A stretch of 64,000 nucleotides of DNA from the NCBI RefSeq assembly GCF_037975245.1, contig NC_092574.1:1767001-1831000 (forward strand), in the 5' to 3' direction. The position numbers and the translations under genes were made by a program. Below the pieces are notes generated by a model. That model had not been told where the DNA came from. It made no database searches and saw nothing but the letters and a program-made list of their open reading frames with translations. Shown here piece by piece: positions 47,130 to 59,100 of the stretch (positions are counted from its first letter, which is position 1; every line of letters begins with the position of its first letter). This stretch comes from Apostichopus japonicus (taxonomy: Eukaryota > Echinodermata > Holothuroidea > Aspidochirotida > Stichopodidae).

Positions 47130-50100
47130 CTGTGAAATAAAAATAAAATTCAGGACAGCATGAAGTTGCAGTGAAGGTGGTGACCCTAACACGACTGAAC
47201 TTCTCGATAGTTGTGAAGACCTTACAGCTAACCCTGGCACATGGAAGACTCAATGAATTTTCTGTAAATGACTAGTGCATATTGAGATGAAATGCAAAAT
47301 TTATTTGCCAGGTGATTGGTGACATTTGATAAACTGGGACCTTTAAGTGTCTTGAGCACATGCAAACTGCCCGAATGTCCATGTTATGACAGGCCAACTT
47401 AAGATACATTTTGATTTTAAAACCGACTTTCTCTTACAAAATTTTCCCAAAGATCATCACCTATTTTTAATTGTATGAACAGCTTTAAAAAGCTAGAAGA
47501 ATTTGTAAACAATTTATTTTGCCATCTCAGTGTCTCCAAACTCCACATATACATCTAGTCCAATAAGTCAAGAATACTCAGGCAAGAAATAGAAGGGGGG
47601 AAAGGAAGGATGTCAATAGGTCACATACAGCAGAGTCAACAAAGAGTTAAGTATCCCTTGAGCATCTTATCCTCTGTGGGGTTTCATGAGCAAATAATAA
47701 ACAGTTTACAAATCTTGTCATAGCATAATGCAATGACTAAGCCAATTATCTACTTCAACAAAACTCAAGCAATGGATATACTTTAAGTCTCCCAAAGTTT
47801 ATGAAAGACGTAACACTGCCCACATGAATATAATGATAAAGCCATTGTCAAAATTTTCTCGATAGAATTTTAAGGATATTGAAAAATATGAGGTATAACT
47901 ATTCTAAAGTATCAAAATGCTGAATGAACGAAGAGTTTTTGACCAGCCAGTTTGGACAATTTTCTAATGTTAAGTATTAAAATACTTAAAGTGACTCACC
48001 TTTCCTTTACAAAAATCAATTATTTCTTCAGAAGTGGCAGGATGTCCTTCTCTTAAAATCACACATGCACACACTTGCTCGCCCCATTGGTCATCTGGAA
48101 TTCCAACCACCTATCACCAAGAACAGAAAAAAGTCAGTTGACTTTGTGATTCCTTGCTATATAATTTCAAATATCTATCTGACTATTGTAGAGCAAGTGA
48201 GTTAATTTTGTCCAAGAATTAAGTGAGAACCAGAAAAGATCTAAGATTTCCAGCTCTAATATGTAACACTCCCTTGTGGGTATCAACCATTTCATTCACA
48301 GGTAAGGATTTTACAGTATAGAGTTCAAGAAAGATAAACTTTGTGAGTTATCGTATTTACAAGATTTTCAGACTGTTACTTAAATGTTGACTGCACATGA
48401 ACTTTGACCTCCACCGATTTCGATTGGATTCCTCTACTCAATATGGGACATCAAAATGCCAAGCATAAGATTCATCAAAGCTTCTCTTCTTGAGATATCG
48501 TGTTTATAATGTTTCCACAGTTTGACCTTTGGTGACCTGGTATGAACTTTGATGCCAGCCAAAACAACAGCAGCGGAGAACTCACTATGTTGCATGTATA
48601 TGCTCAGTGTGAAGTCCATCCAACTTTGTAATGTTGAGTATTAAATCATGTTTACAAGGTTTTCACAGTTTGACCTCTGGTATCCAAGTATGACCTTATG
48701 ATCCCAGCAAAAAACAACCAAGAACTCAATATGTTGCATCTACATACAAAGTTTGAAGTCCATTAACCTTTCGAATATTGAGTTATTGTGTTTACAAGCC
48801 AAGGCACCACATACACTCGGCATCACAACCCCAAAGATTCCTTTGCATTCAGCAAGGAATCAAGAAAGTGTTAACAATGGACTCAAGAATTCAAATGTTT
48901 ATATTATGATTTACATCACGCAAGAAGGAAGGTAAGAAGACAATAACTGCTCAACCTTTCAACGACCAACCTCACCCTTTCATTGGGATGAAAGTAACTC
49001 GAGAATAAAGTAAGATCTACCCCCACAAAAACAGAAACTTACTCATATCCTCAAATCAACTCAACGATAACTGCAACAATGACAAACATTAGAGTGATTC
49101 TTGAAAATGTTAGGCCTAACCTGTGCATTTTCAACTTTTGGATGTCCCAGGAGTAAGTTTTCAATCTCAGCTGGGTAAATATTTTCTCCTCCCCGAATGA
49201 TCAAGTCTTTGATGCGGCCTGTAATTCTTAGTCTGCCATGTTCATCTATGGTACCAAGATCACTGCAAGAAACAAGAATTAATGTTAATATCTGTTGCAC
49301 TACCTATGACTACTAGTACAACCCCTACGCAAGAAAACGAGAATTCATATTAATATCTGTTGCGCTACCTATGACTACTAGTACAACTCCTTACGCAAGA
49401 AACAAGAATTAATGTTAATATCTGTTGCACTACCTATGACTACTAGTACAACCCCTATGCAAGAAAACAAGAATTAATGTTAATATCTGTTGCACTACCT
49501 ATGACTACTAACTAGTACAACTTTTTATGCAAGAAACAAGAATTAATGTTAATATCTGTTGCACTACCTATGACTACTAGTACAACTCCTTACGTAAGAA
49601 ACAAGAATTAATGTTAATATCTGTTGCACTACCTATCAGTGGCAGAGAAACAGGGGGGGTTGGGGGGTATTAACCCCCCCACTTTTTGAAGAGGGGGGGT
49701 TGGCCCACACAATCAACCCCCCCTAGTTTTTGCCAGTAATGTTCTGTTATAGCCTGTTATGTGCTCCAAATGGCATAATAAATCAAATTATTAAATTTGA
49801 AATTGTTAAAGTCATTTCAACCTTTTACCTGGTAGGCTACATCAACAATTAACGACAGAAAACCGAGTTAGAATTGACCCACACATTATTTCTAGCCCCT
49901 TTCCCCCACCTTGCGCATTGGAACTTGTAGCTCATAGCGCTAACTTCACCCCACAACAGACATACACAAATAACGTTTTGCTGTTGAATAGCTTTGGAAC
50001 TGTATACACTTGCCAACTTCAACGAGGTGAAGGAAGGAAAAGAAAAAGAAGAAAGAGAGAAAAGGATGGAGTAGAAACTACGGCAAGAAAACGGGAAGAG

Positions 50101-53100
50101 AAAGAGGAACAGTGACAAAATTATTCGAATTTGTAAAGCAAACAGCAGATATCACATCATATCAGTGAGCATGAAAATGGCGTTCCACGATAAACAGCCT
50201 CCAAACCATGGGCGCAGATCCTGATGAGGACAGCGGGACGCGTCCCCACCAACTTTTTCAGTAGTGGGGACATGATATACCGTGTCCCCACCAATTTGTC
50301 TTGACCAATAGCTGCATTTCAAGTTCCCCTGTATTGAACTTTGGCGCAGTTTGATCCAGCATTGTGCAAATGACATGCAGCAGTTCTCATTTTATTGTAT
50401 TTTATCCAGTTGTTAAATATAGGACGGAAATCGCATTTGCGGCAGTCTATATTTGTTTTCTGGGAGAGGACACCAGACCCATCGTATATACAAAAGTCTA
50501 CTTGGATTATTTGTCCCCTGATTTTCTTTCTGCAGACGCCCATGTATTTCTCCAAACTAAATTTCTAAGCCATGAGATCTAAAACTTAAGGAGGTTTAGG
50601 AGCATCATTAGGTCTGGGAAGTGTTATTTCTGGCGATCTGGGAGGTATATTTGCCCCAAAAAATCGTACGCTACGCGCGAACCCATGGTCGCGCTCCGCT
50701 TAGATAGTGTCATAGAACAGACACGCGTCCCCACCATTATCCAAGACTGATCTGCGCCCATGCTCAAAACTGTCGATGTGTGTAGTGTTCGGTTTCGGAA
50801 ATATCTGGTATATTTTTATTTCCTTCAACAAAATTTTTTAGTAGCCGTCTGAATTTCGAAAAATCCCTAACCAACATTCTTCATCATACTTCATCATACT
50901 CGTGCAATTTTGACCCGTCTGTTAGGGTTTGAAGGAGGTTTTTCTATATCGGTTGTCCATAGATGATATCTTGTGCAACATTATGGGTATGTTTTGAAGT
51001 GAATTTATTCACGAGAATTGTGAATTTTCAAATTCTGAACAGTGGGGCTGACGGATATTGTGGGCCGCGATGAAGAATCACCTACAAAAGCAATGATCCA
51101 CAGGATATGTGATGAAGTCGAACATGATGTGTGACTGGTGACAATCTTCAAAAAGGTTATAGATGAGAGAAAAAGTATTTGGAAAAAACTTGGTTCTCAG
51201 GCAAAAGTGTACATATGGTTGGTCAGTTTCAAGCCCGAGAAGTGCCATTTCCGGTGATCTGGGGGTACCAAAACCAGAAATTTGCTTCTACGCTGCACGC
51301 CAACCGATGGTGGCGCTCCACTTAGATAGTAATACGCGCCCCCGGGTTAGAAATCCTTCATACGCCCCTGGTTAAATGCAGCTTTTCAAGGCTTGGGCAA
51401 TGCCATTTACTGCAATCTGGGAGGCAATATTTGCCTAAAAATTCTTGTGCACTTCGCGCCAACTTATGGTGGCACTCCACTTAGATAGTGAGCCAGCAGT
51501 TATGACTTTTTATTTCATCAATGGCCTGCAACCCCCCCACTTCTGACAAGAAATCTCCGCCACTGCTACCTATGACTACTAGTACAACCCCTACGCAAGA
51601 AAACAAGAATAAATGTTAATATCTGTTGCACTACCTATGACTACTAGTACAACTCCTTACGCAAGAAACAAGAATTAATGTTAATATCTGTTGCACTACC
51701 TATGACTACTAGTAAACCTCCTTACGCAAGAAACAAGAATAAATGTTAATATCTGTTGCACTACCTATGACTACTAGTACAACTCCTTACGCAAGAAACA
51801 AGAATTAATGTTAATATCTGTTGCACTACCTATGACTACTAGTACAACTCCTTACGCAAGAAACAAGAATTAATGTTAATATCTGTTGCACTACCTATGA
51901 CTACTAGTACAACTCCTTACGCAAGAAACAAGAATTAATGTTAATATCTGTTGCACTACCTATGACTACTAGTACAACCCCTACGCAAGAAAACAAGAAT
52001 AAATGTTAATATCTGTTGCACTACCTATTACTAGTAAAACTCCTTACGCAAGAAACAAGAATTAATGTTAATATCTGTTGCACTACCTATGACAACTAGT
52101 ACAACCCTTACGCAAGAAAACAAGAATTAATGTTAATATCTGTTGCACTACCTATTACTAGTAAAACTCCTTACGCAAGAAACAAGAATTAATGTTAATA
52201 TCTGTTGCGCTACCTATGACTACTAGTACAACTCCTTACATAATTATCAAACACGCAGCGGATCTCCAGTCTGATGTTTGGTGTCAATTTGTTTTGGTTC
52301 CTTGCCCAAGGCAAACCAAACCTATGTGAGAGTGTGTGTATGTGACACCAGCTTGGACTTACTATGTGATATGTAGATCTTTGAAAGAGATTTGCAATTG
52401 AAATATTATATGCAGTGTTACAAACTTACAAAGGAATCTCTTAGACTGTAGTCCTACATGTACAGTAGTTTCCGGTATTAAGTTTACTGTGTGTTTTAGC
52501 ATTAAACTTAATAAGCTGATGCCATATGGCACAAACCAATCTGTAATTAACTGCAATATTTCAAAATTTAAACTACTCATCTATTTCTGGTTCCATAATT
52601 TCTCACTGAATATGGGAACCTTAGAGCGAGGAAAGTTATTGTAAAGTTAAATAACTTTACCCTGTAGAGAACCAGCCGGCAGCATCTATGGCCTCCCTGG
52701 TCTTCTCTTCATCCTCCCAATAGCCAAGCATAATGTTATAACCTCTCGCACAAACTTCTCCCTGGGTGTTCACAGGAAGGATCTTCCTGGATTCTGTGTC
52801 TACTACTTTTAACTTTAGAGAAAGCAATTCACATATTAATGTAACTGTCCTGTAACTGTAAAAGAACAAGGTAAACAATCTCTTTTCTTATTAATGTTTT
52901 ACATCCTGTACATTATGGAGAGAATCACAGAATGCATCATGCGATGGCCATAATGACAGCAATTTACTTACTGTAGCTTGATGTGAATTACAGCACAAAG
53001 AAAGTTGGACCCTTAATTGTGCCATACTTCCAAAGTTTTGTTAAACACTCAAGCAGATAGTTCTTTTATACTTGGGGGACTCAACTTTAGTGTCCAAAAA

Positions 53101-56100
53101 TTTAGCTAGTTAAAGTGAGTACAGGAAAAATGTAAGTGGAAATGTGTTCTGAAAGTGTAACACTCAACAATCCTTCAATTTCTAAATTCTTAAATTATTT
53201 GTGAAATGTGGTTACAATTTAATATGTAGGAAAAAAGAAGGCCAAGGGATTAAATGTATTGTATCATCATGTTAAAGAAGTTGTGCTTACATGGACAAGA
53301 TACAAAGCTATGGATATTTTTAAATTTAAAATAAAGGTTTGAATTGTGTTCAAATCATATTGAACTTAATATTAACTAAAACAACATATTTGCAAATACT
53401 TCCATAGAAGCTTTGAAGGAGGAGGTACAATATAAACAAATTTGTATCCATTTCTTCTTTTAGATACATTAACATTTTCTTCTTACCTCTTGGTGGTCAA
53501 TAGTGTTTCCAACAAATGTAATTCTCTCTTCAGCAGGGACATCATAGGGTGTTATAGTCATGGCTGGCCCTGTTTCTGTAAGACCATAGCCAATCTGAAG
53601 AAAGATGCATAGAAACAGAGTAAAACAATGTTCATGTACACATGACCAAGCTAAATTGTTGATGTAGGAATGCTGAAATACAACGATCTTTTGCGGGAGA
53701 CTTACCAATAGTATATATGTCTATCAAAGATGTCTTTTCCATATATATTGTATTGGGATGGGCGGGGGTGGGGAGCAACAATTTACATAAAAGGCTGCAT
53801 TAGGGCTATATTAGGAACAACCGATTTGAACGTTATCTTATATAATACTGTAAAACATGAGTCCATACCGATTAGGTATGAGAAATCCCATTTTATTGTT
53901 GGAGATGCTTGAGAAATTGTTGTGATTTTGGCTCATCAAATAAAACTGTATTCTAGTGTGCTATGTGTGACAAACTAGAAGCCTTCAAATTCCCCATTTT
54001 ACATTGACTTCTTGTCATGTTCAGCTTTTGCACTATGGTGGAAGCATAGCTCCTTGATAGATGTCTTCTGGTGAAGGGAAATGTCTAATGTTGTTGACCA
54101 AGGGGGGAGGGAATAAGATAAAGACTGTTATGAGTTGTAAGCTTAGACAGTTTGTTCATTATTCTCTTTTACAAATTTAATTTATAAGAAACTAAAAGCA
54201 ATTACATCAAGAGTTTAGTCCCATTTGACCTATAACCTCTGATGATTGACCTATGACATCACCAATCACATCAACAATCACGCAGGCTTGAGTTCGCCAC
54301 ACACGTTTTGGCACAATTTAGGCCAATTTGACCTTTGACCTACATTTCCCTTTGACCTCGACCTTTATCAACCACATTAGTACTATTTTAAAATTTGTTC
54401 CATTATTCTCTACATATCTTGTGTATAAAATAAAGTGTTATTTATCAATAGAGTAAATATGAGAGATATATAATACTAACATCTACGGGGCATTTTGTGA
54501 CCACAAATTACGAGCAAACGTTTTTGCAACTTAATAAGAATAAAACATGTTTGCACTGATTTCCGAACCAGCCACTAACTGTTTTAGTTTTTGGATGCCC
54601 TAACATGGGACGAAAGGAACCCCAGAATGGCTAAATACAATTTCCCAACAACTGCAATACTGTCAAATTTACCTTGAAACCTGAGCCATAAACAAACTTT
54701 GCATTTGGCAGCTCATATTAAACTTAGCACCTTTAGAGACCAAGACTATTTTTCCTGTGAAGATCTGGTGGAACAAGACAAAATGGATGCCTTTACATCT
54801 CAAGGGTTTCTCATCTGGCAGTACCTCGGATTAGTGGCATACTGGTTTCCAGCTGGTAAGCTGAAAGATCAATATGCCCAGTACCTCGGACGAGTGACAC
54901 ACTGGTTTCCAGCTGGTAAGCTGATAGACCAATATGCCCAGTACCTGAGACTAGTGGCATACTGGTTTCCAGCTGTCAAGCTGATATATCAATATGTCCC
55001 TGGATGATGATCCACACTTGTGAACAGGGCATAATATTTAAAAGCAATAATATGCAGTGATTTGGTTCTACTAGTTGTGCAAATCTTATTACCATGAAAT
55101 CATGTGCTCCCATTTTGCTCATAACCTGCTTCAGCAATTCTGGTGGGCATGGGGATCCACCCATTAGACCAGATGTCAAAGTTTCATAGTTGTACTTGTT
55201 GAAGTTGGGATGGTTCAGCATCTGCACAAATATGGTAGGAGTTGCATAGATAGATGTCACTCTACAAGAAAAGGAAAAGTTAAAAGGCCATTAAACCGGT
55301 GCTGTGGCCGAGTGGATAAAGGCGGTCGCATTGGAAGGAATGTCTTAGCAATCGGGAGGTTCCGGGTTCAAAACCTGACCGGGTCATAATATAACGCCAA
55401 CCACAACAAGATGGTATGCTTAACTTTCTGCTGTTTTTGTAACTCATGAGATATTGTAATCCATTGTCACCAGAGTTTATTTGGCTATCACAGTGTTAAG
55501 AGGTAAAATTAATTATATACTTTGCTACAACTATTTGAATTGACTGATTGCAACCTTATGCAGGTATACTGAGGGCTCAGAATTTGCACTATTTTACTTG
55601 CTAAATTCTAGTGGATTTCGCTGTTTGCTAGTAGAAGAAAACGACACTTGCATTTTTCTACCAGTAGGCACTAAGAATATAAACACAAAGTACAGTGAGT
55701 CAGGTACCAATCATCAGTCAAAATGATGGACTCCCTGAATGAAGCACGTCTTTCGAACAAATGATGTTGGTAAGTTTGTATGAAAAAATAATGTAACAAC
55801 AAGTTAATGGAGAGCAAACATTTCACAATCTAAGAAAGGATTAGGCAGAATCGATCCCCAAAATGAGTTATTGAAGCAAGCATTGTCATAACTGTTCACG
55901 CTCACACAAATAGAGAGGGATTCAGTTTTCTGTGTACAGTGTTCAAAATCTACTATGATGCCTGACAAATTACAATTTTACTCATGTCAAACTAAATTGC
56001 TTATGCAAAGCATGATGAAAATAAGAAGTTAGTATATTTACTGCTTTCCACAGGAAGCATGTGAGATAAAATTTTGAGAAAATTACGTAATTTTTTATGC

Positions 56101-59100
56101 TTTAGGGAAATTCACAAACCTCTCCTGTTCGATAGCTTTTAAAGTCGCCTCAGGCTCAAAGAATGGAGATGGGTAAATAGACGGGACCGGGTGGACAAGA
56201 GTGGTCATCGGGCCTCCTGTTGACGCAAATGCATGATATAGGGGGATTGGCAGGCAAATTCGACTTCCCTATAAAGAGAAACATCAAAGAACAAGAGCAT
56301 CAATGACGCAGTATCTCAATACTGGAAGTTCTAATTTTGATTCCTAGTTTCATATCTTTGCTGTCTCTACAATTATCAATATCAATATATATAATATTTT
56401 TGGTCATATAGTTTGACGTCAATGACAACAGTCAAATAAGAAGAGGCGAACAACTCAACCATATTCTTGATGCCCGCCTTGAGAAAGCTAGGCCTATCGA
56501 CCTACTGTACGTTACTGTAGACTGTAGTGGTGACTACCATCAAAACTGTGTACACTTCCAAGTATCAAAACAACCCACGTTTTTCCATCTCAATAATTTT
56601 GACATGAAGATTTTGTGGATTTATGACTTGGAAAATATAATGTACAAGTAGATTACAAGTTTTTAATTGAAAGTGATGGGTGGCCTCCTCCTCCCCTAAT
56701 AGTCACCCCAGTTCCTCTCCATTTTAGTATTTTCTTTTAATTCTTTGTATATTTGATGTCAAACATCAAAGGTTCAAAAGAAAGCTAAACATACTTCTTA
56801 TAACCTTATTATATCCTTATAAATAAAACATAACCTTATCCAATTTTTATAGTCTTATAAAAGTTGTGATGCTATGGCCGGCTCCTCTTATACATACTCC
56901 AGTGAAAATAAAATGTGATAGATTATAATTTTTGTTTTTAATTCTTTTTTTTTTGGGGGGGGGGGGTTAAAGAAATATACCAAACAAGCTGTTAATTCAT
57001 AATGATGCTTCATTCTAGAAATACACAATATACACTCTATTCCAAATGAATAGTTGTTGTATTATCCCATTAACATTATGTTAAATTTATGGAGTCACAG
57101 TTAATATTTAAGTTGGAAACTTAACTTAAACTTAAAACACACAGTAAGGCAATCAAACAAACTTACTGTACCCTGGCCCAAAACTGCCTGAACACCACCA
57201 GTACAATGCTAATGTGGCTATTACTAAATGAAGGCCTAATATAGGATGCACTAGGCCTAGCCTAAACTTGTAGCCTTCAGCAGCACAACAAAGTGTATAC
57301 GTAATTATACAAAATACCTGATGGGCAATCAAACAAACTTATCATGACTCTTGCTCTGAAAAACTACCTGAACACCAGAACAATCCTTAAATTGATATAT
57401 ATTACTAAAACCATGGAGCTATAAACAGACGAAGTCCTAATATAAATTAAATGCAGTACAACATTGTGTATATGGAATTAGTGTGCAATACACTACCAGT
57501 ACCAGCAGCGTATCTCACAACAGTACAGAAAATTGGTCGTGAGGGTGGCCATTTTCGTATATCTAACATGTAGCTGCCATGAGTCATAGCCAATCTGCTA
57601 CAAACCAGACTTGGAGGCGGGGCTTGAGTCATAGCCAATCTGCTACAAACCAGACTTGGAGGCGGGGCTTGAGTCATAGCCAATCTGCTACAAACCAGAC
57701 TTGGAGGCGGGGCTTAATCATCAAAAACAAGGAAACAAACAAGTTTTGGAGCGTGTGCAAAAATGGCTTGTTTCAACTGTTTTTCAGAGTGATTTGGCCA
57801 AATTTGGACATAAATCGGTGAAAAAGTCATAGAATGAGATACAATTCTGGAATAAAAAATAGTAACTTTTGTTGGCCTATATGATATATGCTTGCTCTGG
57901 AAATTCCAGAGAAAAAGAACTTTGTATGAAGACGCTGAAAAATTTTTAAGAGAAGAGAGAGTCCCACTTACTGTTACAATATCTCTATACATGTAATGTA
58001 TTGAGATAAAAATAGGACAAACCAAACTAAAGGTTAACAAATTAATAACTGCAATTGAGAAACATAACCAAAATATTATCTGTGCTAAAAGCTACGTATG
58101 TTATATTAGAGTAATTGTTTACACCTTGAGACCCCCAAAGACAAACTTGACTCTCAGAAATGACCAGAAAAAGACCAACATTTTAAACCCTCACACAAAA
58201 GAAGAACCATACATGTGGTTTAGTAATGCTTTTGACTCCGACACTCTGCTTGATGGTAAACATAAACACAAACAAAAACCTGTAGAATATCTGAAGTCAA
58301 TGATGGAAGAAATAATTTCAATTGTGAGAATAGGTACTAGTTAATGTACCTTCAAAATGGAATGCATAATGGAACCTCAAGAGATGCAGCACACAATATG
58401 ATTGGAACATTGTGAATCTTTGTGCAAGCTGTATACTGTAACCTGAAACATAGTTAATCTAAGAAATGAGGATTTTTCTGTTGTTCCCAGACTTGCTATT
58501 GAAAGTATTAAACATATTACTATTGCTTGCACATGTCTAGGCACTGGAACAGGATGGTATTATTAGCACGTATTCCATATAGACCAAATTTGTTTAGCTT
58601 AACGGTTTGTGCAAAATGTAACCACTACTATAGGCTTACAGATGGATCCATATTGAAGTGATATGATTGATGTAACAAATTGAAACAGACCAATGCCTAG
58701 TGTATGATAAAATTTCAAACATGTATTCACTTTCATAAGAATAGTTATGCAAATTGTTCAATTTTGAATTGTTATGATGTTAAATTATCCTTGTATACTT
58801 TTATTATATCATAATGCACAGTATGTGGATCATAGTATATTTTTAGCTGATGATCTGTTTGTACTTGTAATACAGCATCATAGCTCATCATTATGTAAGT
58901 AAAGAACACAATTGTACACTTTAAGTACATTGGATTGAGCTATTAACTATCCTTACCATTTTAGAATATTTCCTAGAAATTCAGTTACGTGCAGTACTTT
59001 TGTGATAATCTGATACGAAAATCATTGAATGTGTTGATATATTTCATGTTGCATCATATTTATGTTTTCCAATTTGGCTTGAAATCGTTTCACACATTAT

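Larger units (their letters stand above)
49263..52247. repeat. About 65-bp tandem array in an ACSF2 intron, split by a transposon
   Basis: The unit is AAGAAACAAGAATTAATGTT, AATATCTGTTGCACTACCTA, TGACTACTAGTACAACTCCT then TACGC. About six units cover 49263-49636 and about ten cover 51566-52247, separated by the hAT element 49637-51565. The first unit overlaps the splice acceptor of the exon ending at 49262. Confidence 0.93.

Noticed and set aside
54699-55007. 102-residue plus-strand open frame
   Set aside because: It runs through the three-copy 60-bp repeat and overlaps the edge of an ACSF2 exon interval on the other strand. No similarity.
55295-55395. Functional tRNA-Ser gene
   Set aside because: Acceptor and T stems are mispaired. 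Only the internal promoter boxes are conserved.
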